DNA of 64,000 bases from Pseudaminobacter sp040049255 (GTDB lineage Bacteria > Pseudomonadota > Alphaproteobacteria > Rhizobiales > Rhizobiaceae): assembly GCF_040049255.1 (NCBI RefSeq), contig NZ_JBDZDR010000007.1, forward strand, positions 198,602 to 262,601, read 5' to 3'. The position numbers were made by a program, and so were the translations under genes. This document shows, one piece after another, positions 1 through 9,401 of the stretch (the first letter of the stretch is position 1; each line of letters opens with the position of its first letter). The notes beneath the pieces are model-generated. The model had not been told where the DNA came from. It saw only the letters and a list, made by a program, of their open reading frames with translations, and did no database searches.

Positions 1-179
1 AGCCCCACATCGCGGTGCACGATGAAGAGCAGGATGGGCAGCGCGACGATGGAGCGGATCGCCATCACCTCCATGACCGGATAGCGGTCCGACACCGCCT
101 TGATCAGCGGGTCCTGCACGGAAAACACCAGAATGCCGATGCACAGCGAGGCGATGCCAAGGACAGTCCGGTTATGCAT
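1..179 (-). CDS. DMT/EamA-family transporter, N-terminal part (runs off left edge)
   Basis: Only the first 59 or so codons are in the window; the rest lies beyond base 1. Reading leftward from the ATG at 179 gives a hydrophobic N-terminus beginning MHNRTVLGIASLCIGILVFS, followed by a charged loop and a second hydrophobic stretch. This is the pattern of the first two helices of drug/metabolite transporter proteins, inner-membrane carriers that usually export small metabolites. The same frame stays open upstream to another ATG at 281, but that extension crosses a terminator-like hairpin (229-262), so 179 is preferred. The LysR gene at 398 is transcribed in the opposite direction and is a likely regulator. 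The substrate cannot be inferred. Confidence 0.7.
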   Translation of the reverse strand, partial: MHNRTVLGIASLCIGILVFSVQDPLIKAVSDRYPVMEVMAIRSIVALPILLFIVHRDVG

Positions 180-228
180 GATGTTCAGCGCCCTCGCACA
201 ACAGCCGGAAGCGGTCCGGCGGCCGGAT

Positions 229-262
229 AAAAAGAACCCGCAGCCCCAGGGGGACAGCGGGT
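229..262 (-). terminator. Intrinsic-terminator-like hairpin in the leader of the DMT gene
   Basis: On the minus strand a stem ACCCGC/GCGGGT (bases 262-257 with 241-236) encloses a second CCCC/GGGG pairing and is followed at once by T-C-TTTTT (235-229). The hairpin ends 50 bases before the ATG of the DMT transporter and points the same way, so it could be an attenuator in that gene's leader. Nothing upstream in the window would need a terminator in this orientation. Confidence 0.5.
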
Positions 263-348
263 GAGTGAGGACTGTGCTCATTTCCACGCCTGCAGTGCCG
301 GCGCATTCGCATGAAACTCTCGATCTCTCACGCAATATCGTCCGTTGA

Positions 349-362
349 TTGACATGTTTCAA
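349..362. promoter_or_regulatory. Possible LysR operator (TTGA-N6-TCAA)
   Basis: An interrupted dyad TTGACATGTTTCAA lies 36 bases before the LysR start, in the divergent gap between the LysR gene and the DMT gene. It satisfies the T-N11-A rule of LysR-type binding sites twice (349/361 and 350/362). The site is seen; its use by the neighbouring regulator is inference. Confidence 0.4.
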
Positions 363-397
363 ACGAATTGGGATGATGCCAGCAATCAGAAATTCTT

Positions 398-1294
398 ATG
401 GCCAAGGCAATGACGGTTCACCTCGACAGCGACCTGTTGCGCACCTTCGTGGCGGTTGCCGAGGCCAGTAATTTCACCAAGGCTGCCGAGCAGGTGCGCC
501 GCACGCAGTCGGCAGTGTCGATGCAGATCAAGCGGCTGGAGGAGATGGTCGGCGAACCGCTGTTCGATCGCGGCTCGCGCGGCGTGTCGCTGACGCGCAA
601 GGGCCAGGACCTCATCCATAATGCGCGCCGCATCGTCTCGCTGCTCGACGAGACGGCCGCGTCCATGCGCGCCGAACCGCTGGACGGGCCGGTGCGGATC
701 GGCATTCCGGAGGAATACAGCTATTCGATCCTGTCGCGGGCGCTGGGGGCCTTCGCCAAGCGGCATCCGAAGGTGGAGATCACCGTCCGCTACGCCCATT
801 CCGCCTCGCAGATGGAGGCGCTGGAGGCGGGCGAACTCGACCTTGCCGTGGTGTTCGAATGGCAGGACTTTTCCGACGGCGAGATATTGATGCGCGATCC
901 CACGGTGTGGGTGACGTCCAACGTGCATCTCCAGCACGAGGAGCAGCCGCTTCCGGTGGCGCTCTACAACCGCGGCGGCTGGTGCAAGGACTTCGCCTTG
1001 AAGTCGCTGGAGGATCGCGGCCACGCCTATCGCGTCGCCTATACCAGCGACACCACGGGCGGGCTCAAACTGGCGGTGGCCTCCGGCCTCGCGATCGCGC
1101 CGGTGTCGCGCTCCAACATTCCGCCCGACTGCCGCGAACTGACCGCGGCCGAGGGCTTTGGCGACATCGACGCCTCGAATGTCGTGCTGCACCGCGCGCC
1201 GGGCGAGGCGAGCGAGGCGATCAACGGCATGGCGGAAGCGATCCGCGAGGCCTTCTACTCGCGCTTGACCGTCACCGTGCTGCCCGACGACTGA
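398..1294 (+). CDS. LysR-family transcriptional regulator
   Basis: A 298-residue protein of normal length for LysR-type regulators. Residues about 10-65 form the N-terminal winged helix-turn-helix (LLRTFVAVAEASNFTKAA, then the recognition-helix segment SAVSMQIKRLEE). The remainder is the two-lobed substrate-binding-like effector domain with the usual segments GPVRIGIPEE and LAVVFEW. It should act as a dimer or tetramer in the cytoplasm, controlling itself and the divergent DMT transporter. The ATG at 398 is used here; a second in-frame ATG at 410 (MTVHLDSD), with a weak AAGG before it, is also possible. The effector is unknown. The gene runs tail to tail into the TIGR02302 gene. Confidence 0.9.
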   Translation: MAKAMTVHLDSDLLRTFVAVAEASNFTKAAEQVRRTQSAVSMQIKRLEEMVGEPLFDRGSRGVSLTRKGQDLIHNARRIVSLLDETAASMRAEPLDGPVRIGIPEEYSYSILSRALGAFAKRHPKVEITVRYAHSASQMEALEAGELDLAVVFEWQDFSDGEILMRDPTVWVTSNVHLQHEEQPLPVALYNRGGWCKDFALKSLEDRGHAYRVAYTSDTTGGLKLAVASGLAIAPVSRSNIPPDCRELTAAEGFGDIDASNVVLHRAPGEASEAINGMAEAIREAFYSRLTVTVLPDD

Positions 1295-1336
1295 CCGCGG
1301 CATGCGGCGCTGGCTTGCACCGGCGAGCTGGAAGAC

Positions 1337-3931
1337 TCACCGCATCTCCAGCAGCCGCTCCAGATAGCGCTTCTCGATTTCCGGGCTGAGCGCATTGCCG
1401 AGCCGCTTGCGGATGGCGTCGAGGATCTGGCGGGCACGCTGCACGTCGATCTCGTCCGGCACCTTCACCGAATTGCCGAAGTCCGGGCCGGTGGTGGCGC
1501 GCGGGCGGCCGAGCGGATCGCGATCGGAATTCTGCTGGCCGCCGGGCTTGCTGCCGCCCTGTTCGTCCTGCATCGCCTGCCGCATTTGCTTCATCATGTC
1601 CTGGGCTCCGCGGCGCAGCGCTTCCAGCGCGCGGCCCTGCTCGCCGACTGCGCGATTGCCTTCGGCGTCGCCCAGCGCGTCCTCGGCCTGGCCCATGGCG
1701 TCGCCGGCCTCGCCGAAATCCTTGCCCGGCTGAATGCCCAGCTTTTCCATGTCCTTGGTCAGTCCCTGCAGGTCCTTGCGCAACTTGCCCTGGCCCTGCT
1801 GGAGCTGCTTGAGCGCATCCGCCAGGTCGTCCGGCGACGGCTGCGAGCCCGGCTGCTTGCCCGGCTTTTGACCTTTGCCCTGATGGCCGTCCTGCCGGCC
1901 GCGCCCCTCGTGCGGCAGCGGTCCGCCACGCTGCCATTCGCTGAATTCGTCTTCCTGCTGGCCCCGCTGCATCTGGTCCAGGCGGAACGTGTCGTTCATC
2001 ATCTCCTGCTGGCGGCGCATGATCTCGCCCAGCTTGTCCATCTGCCGGCGCGTTTCGCTCTGCCCCTGGCCCTGTCCCTGGCCCTGCTGCTGGCGGCCCG
2101 CCTGCAGGTTGTTCATCATGTCCTGCAGCTGCGACAGAAGCTGCTCGGCCATGTCCTTGTTGCCGGACTTCGCCAGGTTCTCGATCTGGTCCATCATCCG
2201 CTCGAGGTCGCTCTGGCGCAGCTCCTGTCCGTCCTGCTGCTGTTGTCGCGCAAGGTTGGGGTCGCGCTTGGCGCGCTCGGCAAATTCGCGCAGGAAGTCG
2301 CTCATCGCCTGCCGCAGCTCCTTCATGAGCTTGTCGATCTCGTCGTCGCTGGCGCCGTTCTGCAGCGCCTGCTTGAGCGCCTCCTGCGCCTGGCGCAGGC
2401 GCTTCTCGGCGGTCGAAAGCGAGCCGTCTTCGATTGCCTGAGCCATCTGCCAGAAATAGTCGGAGGTGGCGCGCAACTGGTCATCCGAGCGGGCAATCTT
2501 GAGCTGCGTGCGACCGGCCATCAGGCCGAGGAAGTTCGCCAGGCTGTCGAACGTCTCTTCCGGGCGCAGCGTGATGGCATCGATGAGCTCGAGCGCATAG
2601 GGCTTGCGATTGGCATCGAGCGAGAAGATGCGGCGCTGCTCGGTCACGGCGCGCGCCAGCGGGTTGGCGAAGGGCCGCTCGGGAAGGGTGAAGGTCTTGG
2701 TCTCGCTGACCGCCTCCTGGCCGGCGTCGTCGGTCGCCTTCAGCGTGAGCCGCACCGTGCTGCCGGCCCAGACATGGTCGGTCAGGTCGCGCGAGGTCCG
2801 GGCCTTGCCATCGCCGCCGCGGCGGGGCAGGGCGAGCTTCAGTTCGGGAGCCTTGTAGAGCGGGTGGGCGTACGCGGCCTGCGGCGAGGCCAACTCGAAC
2901 TCGGCCTTGGCGGATGCCGCCCCGTAGTCGTCGAGAATCTCGTAGTTGAGCTCCAGGGCGCCGTTGGCCGCCTGCTTCGGATCCTCCAGGAAGCGGATCG
3001 TCGGCGGCTTGTCGGGAATAATGGAGAAGGTCCATTGGCGCAGTTCGCGCCTTCCGGCGGTGAGGCTCAGCACGCCATCGGCATCGAGCTTGCCGGCAAA
3101 CTCGCGTGCGGCCGTTGCCGCAGTGGCCACCGGCGTGGCGGCCTTGGTGGCGATCTCGTGTTCCGCGCCACTGGCGTCGGTGAAGGTCAGTGTTTCGTTG
3201 CCCGACCCACCGGAGACGCGCAGCGAAACCTCGCTGCCCTGCGGCACGGTGAAGTTGGCCTCGTAAGCATCCTTTGCATCAGAGGTCAGCAGCATCGGCG
3301 GCTTGCCGGTATAGGCCGGCGGGGTAACCCAGGCATCGATGCGAGGCGGGATGCTTTCGAAGCCCGAACCGGGCCGGAAGGCATCGGCTATGCTGCCACC
3401 CAACGGCCCTTGCGAGAAGGCAAAGGCCACGAATAGCAACAGCGCTGCCGCGTCGCGCAGGCCCCACGGGTCGCGCTCCGGCACGCGCGGGCGCGGCGCG
3501 TCGCTGTCGATATCGCCCAGCTTCTCGGCCATGCGCCGCTGGTGTTCGCGCCACAGCACCTGCGCGAAGGCACTCGGCGGGCCGCTTGGCCGGTCGGTCT
3601 GCACCAGCACCGGCGTATGCGGCAGCCGGCTCGCGGCTTCGATGCGCCGGTCGACCTCGGCCGGCGAGGGCTGGCGATAGAAGCGAAGCGGATAGAGCGC
3701 GGCCAACGCTGCCAGGGCAAAGACGCCCAGCAGCCCGAAGCGGACGAGTTCGGGCACGATGCGGAAGACGCCGAGCCAGGCCAGGCTGACGAACAGGCTC
3801 GCCGTCACCAGCAGCGGCAGCACCAAGGGCCAGCCGCGCTCCACCATCATGGAGGCAAGCGTGGCCAGCCTTGCGCGGCGCAGGCGCCGGACAAACCGGC
3901 CGTCGGCTGTATTTGCAGGCGTTTCCGTCAT
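1337..3931 (-). CDS. TIGR02302/DUF4175 family membrane protein
   Basis: An 864-residue protein that I recognise as the TIGR02302 (DUF4175) family, found almost only in Rhizobiales and of unknown function. Two hydrophobic segments lie at about residues 35-53 and 64-81 and a third near 155-175. A long, probably periplasmic middle region follows, then a Gln/Lys/Asp-rich, coiled-coil-like C-terminal third with many QQQ and GQGQ runs (about 590-700). The ATG at 3931 is preceded by GGAAAGG. It lies downstream of lysA in the same direction (gap about 100 bases), as in other rhizobia. The size, membrane anchor and coiled coil suggest an envelope scaffold role, but nothing in the sequence proves that. 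Confidence 0.85.
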   Translation of the reverse strand: MTETPANTADGRFVRRLRRARLATLASMMVERGWPLVLPLLVTASLFVSLAWLGVFRIVPELVRFGLLGVFALAALAALYPLRFYRQPSPAEVDRRIEAASRLPHTPVLVQTDRPSGPPSAFAQVLWREHQRRMAEKLGDIDSDAPRPRVPERDPWGLRDAAALLLFVAFAFSQGPLGGSIADAFRPGSGFESIPPRIDAWVTPPAYTGKPPMLLTSDAKDAYEANFTVPQGSEVSLRVSGGSGNETLTFTDASGAEHEIATKAATPVATAATAAREFAGKLDADGVLSLTAGRRELRQWTFSIIPDKPPTIRFLEDPKQAANGALELNYEILDDYGAASAKAEFELASPQAAYAHPLYKAPELKLALPRRGGDGKARTSRDLTDHVWAGSTVRLTLKATDDAGQEAVSETKTFTLPERPFANPLARAVTEQRRIFSLDANRKPYALELIDAITLRPEETFDSLANFLGLMAGRTQLKIARSDDQLRATSDYFWQMAQAIEDGSLSTAEKRLRQAQEALKQALQNGASDDEIDKLMKELRQAMSDFLREFAERAKRDPNLARQQQQDGQELRQSDLERMMDQIENLAKSGNKDMAEQLLSQLQDMMNNLQAGRQQQGQGQGQGQSETRRQMDKLGEIMRRQQEMMNDTFRLDQMQRGQQEDEFSEWQRGGPLPHEGRGRQDGHQGKGQKPGKQPGSQPSPDDLADALKQLQQGQGKLRKDLQGLTKDMEKLGIQPGKDFGEAGDAMGQAEDALGDAEGNRAVGEQGRALEALRRGAQDMMKQMRQAMQDEQGGSKPGGQQNSDRDPLGRPRATTGPDFGNSVKVPDEIDVQRARQILDAIRKRLGNALSPEIEKRYLERLLEMR

Positions 3932-4037
3932 TGGCCTTTCCGGGCGCGCAAAGGCGCTACCTGACAGGAAAGCATAGCAGCAAACACGGCGAAGACGAGG
4001 CCGGGCAAGAAATCGTGATTGCTTGTCCCGGGCGTGA

Positions 4038-5303
<1,266 letters not shown>

Positions 5304-5319
5304 GGCAGTTCGGTTCCGA

Positions 5320-5526
5320 TCAGATCAGGCCATCGAGGATGAACGGCTTGTCGGCAACCGGCGGCGCCGGCTCGGGCGGCAGCGGCTCGTTGGCCTTTTC
5401 AGCGTCCTTGCGCGCCTGCACGGCGGCTTCGTAGGGCGAGTCGAGGCCGGCCTTGCGCCCGCAGGCCGAGACCGCGGCGACCGCGGCCAGAAGCACGAGC
5501 GTGGTGAGAAGTCTGCTGCCGGTCAT
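5320..5526 (-). CDS. lptM: LptM-like small lipoprotein
   Basis: A 68-residue lipoprotein. The signal peptide MTGSRLLTTLVLLAAVAAVS ends in a lipobox (AVSAC, Cys22), and a short Ala/Pro-rich tail ends in KPFILDGLI. A lipoprotein of this kind with a conserved C-terminal (F/I)LDxLI-type end, next to lysA, is the LptM (formerly YifL) family. In E. coli LptM assists oxidation and assembly of the LPS translocon LptD/LptE. An in-frame ATG three codons upstream (5535) is an alternative start; 5526 gives the cleaner signal peptide. It sits between argH and lysA, as in many Proteobacteria. LptM function is known only for the enteric protein, so the role here is by analogy. Confidence 0.75.
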   Translation of the reverse strand: MTGSRLLTTLVLLAAVAAVSACGRKAGLDSPYEAAVQARKDAEKANEPLPPEPAPPVADKPFILDGLI

Positions 5527-5637
5527 CCGTGTCATCCGTGCGTGAAAAATCCGTCCGCCGCTTGTAGCGAAGTTTTGCACGCTTTGCACCCCCGGCGATC
5601 CAGCGTCCGCGCAAATGGGGCCGCGGGAAGGCGCGCC

Positions 5638-7038
5638 TCAGGCCTTGGCGATGCGCTTCTTCCAGTAGCGGATCTGGCGGCGCACCTCGGCTGGCGCCGT
5701 GCCGCCGAAGGAGGTGCGGCTTTTCACCGAATTTTGCACCGACAGAACCGAGAAGACGTCCTCGGTGATGCCGGCATGGATCGACTGCAGGTCCTCCAGC
5801 GCGAGCTTCTCCAGCCCGACCTTCTTGCTCTCGGCCAGTGCCACGGCGCGGCCGGTGACATGGTGTGCGTCGCGGAAGGGCAGGTTAAGCGTGCGCACCA
5901 GCCAGTCGGCAAGGTCGGTGGCGGTGGAGTAGCCTGAGCCGGCGGCCTTCTTCATCGCCGCTTCGTTGATGGTCATGTCGCCGACCATACCGGTCATGGC
6001 CGCCAGCATCAGGTCGAGCGTTTCGGCCGCGTCGAAGACGGCTTCCTTGTCTTCCTGCATGTCCTTCGAATAGGCGAGCGGCAGGCCCTTCATTACCGTC
6101 AGCAGGCCGATCAGATGGCCGTTGACGCGGCCGGTCTTGGCGCGCACCAGTTCGGCGGCATCTGGGTTCTTCTTCTGCGGCATGATCGAGGAGCCGGTCG
6201 AAAAGCTGTCGGACAGCCTTACGAAGCCGAACTGCGGCGTCGACCAGATCACGATCTCCTCGGCCAGGCGCGACAGATGCGTGGCGCAGATGGCGGCAAT
6301 CGACAAAAACTCCAGCGCGAAGTCGCGGTCCGACACGCTGTCCAGCGAATTGCGGGTCGGCTCGCGGAAGCCGAGCGCCTTGGCGGTGCGGAAGCGGTCG
6401 ATGGGAAAGCCGGTGCCGGCGAGTGCCGCCGAACCCAGCGGGCTCTCGTCCATGCGCTCGATCGCGTCGCGCACCCGCGACAGGTCACGGCTGAACATCT
6501 CGACATAGGCCATGCAGTGGTGGCCAAAGGTCACCGGCTGCGCCGTCTGCATGTGGGTGAAGCCTGGCGTCACGGTTGCGGCATGCTCTTCGGCGCGCAC
6601 CAGGAATGCCTCGATCAGGCCCTTCAGTGCGTCGGCGACGCGGAACAGTTCGTCCTTCACCCAGAGGCGGAAATCGACAGCCACCTGGTCGTTGCGCGAG
6701 CGGGCGGTGTGCAGGCGCCCGGCGGCGGAGCCGATCAGCTCGGCCAGCCTCGCTTCCACGTTCATGTGGATGTCTTCCAGCTTGGTCGAGAACTCGAACG
6801 CGCCGCTTTCGATCTCTTTCAATATCGTGTTCAGGCCGTGAGCGATTTTTTCTTGATCTTCCGTCGCAATGATGCCCGTCTCGGCAAGCATTTCGGAATG
6901 GGCGATCGAGCCGCGGATATCCTGCGCGTAAAGCTTCTTGTCGAAGTCGATCGAGGCGTTGATCGCTTCCATGATCGCGGCCGGGCCCGAGGCAAAACGT
7001 CCGCCCCACATCGCGTTGCTGGCCTTCTTGTCGCTCAT
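5638..7038 (-). CDS. argH: Argininosuccinate lyase
   Basis: A 466-residue enzyme of the fumarase/aspartase superfamily. It splits argininosuccinate into arginine and fumarate, the last step of arginine synthesis. The signature GSSIMPQKKNPD with the catalytic serine is present, as are HTARSRNDQ and the TxPxHMQTAQP-type active-site segment GFTHMQTAQPVTFGHH. The start is the ATG at 7038 (MSDKKASNAMWGGRF); the frame stays open upstream, but only because it runs antisense through tlpA. tlpA starts 30 bases away in the opposite direction, so both genes must share a very compact divergent promoter region. Confidence 0.97.
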   Translation of the reverse strand: MSDKKASNAMWGGRFASGPAAIMEAINASIDFDKKLYAQDIRGSIAHSEMLAETGIIATEDQEKIAHGLNTILKEIESGAFEFSTKLEDIHMNVEARLAELIGSAAGRLHTARSRNDQVAVDFRLWVKDELFRVADALKGLIEAFLVRAEEHAATVTPGFTHMQTAQPVTFGHHCMAYVEMFSRDLSRVRDAIERMDESPLGSAALAGTGFPIDRFRTAKALGFREPTRNSLDSVSDRDFALEFLSIAAICATHLSRLAEEIVIWSTPQFGFVRLSDSFSTGSSIMPQKKNPDAAELVRAKTGRVNGHLIGLLTVMKGLPLAYSKDMQEDKEAVFDAAETLDLMLAAMTGMVGDMTINEAAMKKAAGSGYSTATDLADWLVRTLNLPFRDAHHVTGRAVALAESKKVGLEKLALEDLQSIHAGITEDVFSVLSVQNSVKSRTSFGGTAPAEVRRQIRYWKKRIAKA

Positions 7039-7068
7039 CGTGGTAACCGGGCTCCGGAGATAAAGTGA

Positions 7069-7776
7069 ATGGCTGACGAAAAGAAACTGATACCCACCAC
7101 GCGTCTTCTGCTGATGGCGGCTGTGGCCGGCGGTTTTGCCGGCGCGATCGCGGTATATGCCACCAACATGTGGTCTGGCAACACGGCGCCGGCCGGTGCG
7201 CCGCAACCGCAGCTTTCCGCCAGCGCTCCGGTCGAGGACAGTGCCGACAACGCCGCCTGCGCGGCCAAGGCCGACAAGAGCAAGGGTGCCGCTGCGGCGG
7301 CGGTGGGCGAAGTGGCGGCGATGATGCCGGCCGACCCGCCGCGATCGGTCAGCAGCCTGGCCTTCACCTCGCCCGACGGCAAGCCGATGACGCTGGGGGA
7401 CCACGCCGGCAAGACGCTGCTGGTCAATCTGTGGGCCACCTGGTGCGCGCCCTGCCGGGCCGAGATGCCGGCGCTCAACGCCTTGCAGAAGGAAAAGGGC
7501 GGCGAAAACTTCGAGGTCCTCGCCGTCAATGTCGACACCGGCGACAACGAGAAGCCGAAGAAGTTCCTCTCCGAGATCGGCGTAGACCAGCTTGGCCTCT
7601 ACCGCGACAACACGCTTGGCCTCTTCAACACCTTGAAGACGCAAGGACTGGCGCTGGGCCTGCCGGTGACGCTGCTGGTCGACGGCGAGGGCTGCCTGCT
7701 TGCCCACATGAACGGGCCTGCCGAATGGGCGAGCCCCGATGCCAAGCGCCTGGTAGAGGCGGCGATCGGCAACTGA
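7069..7776 (+). CDS. tlpA: Thiol:disulfide interchange protein TlpA
   Basis: A 235-residue membrane-anchored thioredoxin-like protein. One N-terminal helix (about residues 9-31) is followed by an Ala/Pro-rich linker with an extra Cys (Cys64) and a thioredoxin fold from about 95. The active site WCAPC has Cys126 and Cys129. The cis-Pro (GLPVT) and a second Cys in the EGCLLAHMNG segment match the TlpA family. In rhizobia TlpA is a periplasmic reductant needed for cytochrome aa3 maturation (Bradyrhizobium TlpA reduces ScoI and CoxB). It is monocistronic, with a strong terminator 12 bases after the stop, and divergent from argH. Confidence 0.93.
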   Translation: MADEKKLIPTTRLLLMAAVAGGFAGAIAVYATNMWSGNTAPAGAPQPQLSASAPVEDSADNAACAAKADKSKGAAAAAVGEVAAMMPADPPRSVSSLAFTSPDGKPMTLGDHAGKTLLVNLWATWCAPCRAEMPALNALQKEKGGENFEVLAVNVDTGDNEKPKKFLSEIGVDQLGLYRDNTLGLFNTLKTQGLALGLPVTLLVDGEGCLLAHMNGPAEWASPDAKRLVEAAIGN

Positions 7777-7788
7777 CCTGGCGGTTTG

Positions 7789-7819
7789 CCGGGCAGGCGC
7801 CAGCCTGTCCGGTTTTTTT
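7789..7819 (+). terminator. Rho-independent terminator of tlpA
   Basis: A ten-base stem CCGGGCAGGC/GCCTGTCCGG (one G-U pair) with loop GCCA is followed by seven T residues. It begins 12 bases after the tlpA stop codon. Confidence 0.9.
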
Positions 7820-7896
7820 GCGCTCTGGCTTGTGCGTGAACCTGCGCAGGCGCAAAATTTGCTGGGGGACGGTCACACCCAAACGGGAGACTGTTC

Positions 7897-9339
7897 ATGA
7901 CCAGCCTCAATCTCACCACCCTCGGAGCAGGCAAGATCGCCATCGACGCGGCGGCGCTGGAAGCGCTCCCAGCCGGCCTGCGCGGCAGCTTGCTGCGCGA
8001 AGACGACGACGCCTATGAGGAGGCGCGCGTCATCTGGAACGCCATGATCGACCGGAAGCCGGGGCTTATCGTGCGCTGCTCCGGGGCAGCGGACGTCATG
8101 CAGGCGATCCGCTTCGCGCGCGACAACCAGCTTCTGGTCGCCGTTCGCGGCGGCGGTCACAACATTGCCGGCAGTGCGCTGTGCGACGGCGGGCTGATGA
8201 TCGACCTGTCGCCGATGAAGTCGGTGCGGGTCGATGTGTCAGCCGAGCGAGCCTGGGTGGAGCCGGGCGCGACGCTTGCCGACGTGGACAAGGAAACGCA
8301 GGCCTTCGGCCTGGCGGTGCCCACCGGCATCAACTCGACCACCGGCATTGCCGGGCTCACGCTGGGAGGCGGATTCGGCTGGCTGACCCGCAAATACGGG
8401 CTGACATGCGATAGCCTCCTGTCGGCCGACGTCGTCACCGCCAATGGCGAGCTGGTGCGCGCGAGTGCCACGGAAAATCCGGACCTGTTCTGGGCGCTGC
8501 GCGGCGGCGGCGGCAATTTCGGCATCGTCACGGCCTTCGAATTCCAGCTGCACAAGGTCGGCCCAGAGGTTCTGTCCGGCCTGGTCGTGCATCCGTTCGA
8601 GGATGCGCGGGCGGTGCTGCGCGAATACCGCGAAGCACTTGCGGCCGCGCCCGACGAGTTCACCACCTGGGTGGTAATGCGCAAGGCGCCGCCGCTTCCG
8701 TTCCTGCCCGCCGAATGGCACGGCAAGGAGGTGCTGGTTCTGGCCATGTGCGATTGCGGCCCGATCGAAAAGGGCGAGGAAGCGGCAGCCCGGATGCGCG
8801 CAATCGGCACGCCCATTGCCGACGTCGTCAGCCCCCACCCGTTTACCGGCTGGCAGCAGGCCTTCGACCCGCTGCTGGCGCCGGGCGCGCGCAACTACTG
8901 GAAGAGCCACGACTTTGCCGAGCTTTCAGACGCGGGCATCGACCTGCTGATCGGCGCGGTTCGCGAACTGCCCGGGCCCGAATGCGAGATATTCATCGGA
9001 TATGTCGGCGGTGCCGCCAGCCGCGTCCCGGCAGGCGCGACGGCCTTCCCGCAGCGGCTTCCGCACTTCGTCATGAACGTGCATGCGCGCTGGCGCGATC
9101 CGGCAATGGACAAGGCGTGCATCGAATGGGCACGGCGCCTCTACGAAGATGCCAGGCCGCTCGCCATCGGCACGGCTTATGTCAACTTCATGCCGGGCGA
9201 CGAGGTCGAGCGCGTGGAGGCGGCCTATGGCGCTAACTATCAGCGTCTTGCAGAGATCAAGCAGCGCTACGACCCGCAAAACATGTTCCGGCTGAACCAG
9301 AATGTGCGGCCGAAGACGGGGCTGCGGGCCGCCGAATAG
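7897..9339 (+). CDS. FAD-binding oxidoreductase (BBE-like, flavinylated His)
   Basis: A 480-residue member of the vanillyl-alcohol oxidase/berberine-bridge-like flavoprotein superfamily. The N-terminal FAD_binding_4 domain (about 55-230) carries RGGGHNIAG, whose His normally bonds covalently to the flavin, then the glycine loop LGGGFGWLTRKYGL. The C-terminus has a BBE domain ending YGANYQRLAEIKQRYDP, then FRLNQN. The CPTxGxGG cysteine of bicovalent members is absent (INSTTGIAGL), so a single covalent link is expected. No signal peptide is seen. The substrate is unknown; relatives oxidise sugars or alkaloid-like compounds. The ATG at 7897 has ACGGGAGA upstream. It stands alone and converges on the hydroxyacyl-CoA dehydrogenase gene. 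Confidence 0.88.
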   Translation: MTSLNLTTLGAGKIAIDAAALEALPAGLRGSLLREDDDAYEEARVIWNAMIDRKPGLIVRCSGAADVMQAIRFARDNQLLVAVRGGGHNIAGSALCDGGLMIDLSPMKSVRVDVSAERAWVEPGATLADVDKETQAFGLAVPTGINSTTGIAGLTLGGGFGWLTRKYGLTCDSLLSADVVTANGELVRASATENPDLFWALRGGGGNFGIVTAFEFQLHKVGPEVLSGLVVHPFEDARAVLREYREALAAAPDEFTTWVVMRKAPPLPFLPAEWHGKEVLVLAMCDCGPIEKGEEAAARMRAIGTPIADVVSPHPFTGWQQAFDPLLAPGARNYWKSHDFAELSDAGIDLLIGAVRELPGPECEIFIGYVGGAASRVPAGATAFPQRLPHFVMNVHARWRDPAMDKACIEWARRLYEDARPLAIGTAYVNFMPGDEVERVEAAYGANYQRLAEIKQRYDPQNMFRLNQNVRPKTGLRAAE

Positions 9340-9364
9340 GGCGAGTTCTTGAGAAGTCAGGGGT

Positions 9365-9394
9365 GCGGCGGCCGTCGCGGATGCAGGCCGCCGC
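9365..9394. terminator. Hairpin between convergent genes
   Basis: A perfect nine-base stem GCGGCGGCC/GGCCGCCGC with a 12-base loop lies in the 62-base gap between the stops of the FAD oxidoreductase and the hydroxyacyl-CoA dehydrogenase. No T-run follows on either strand, so it is only a possible bidirectional terminator. Confidence 0.4.
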
Positions 9395-9401
9395 CATAGG
9401 A

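Noticed and set aside
1586..3436. A 616-codon plus-strand frame opposite the TIGR02302 gene
   Set aside because: Leu/Ala/Arg-rich antisense shadow of the Gln-rich coding region with no start signals.
7039..7707. In-frame upstream extension of argH by 223 codons
   Set aside because: It runs antisense through tlpA and has no similarity to argininosuccinate lyase; the ATG at 7038 gives the normal length.
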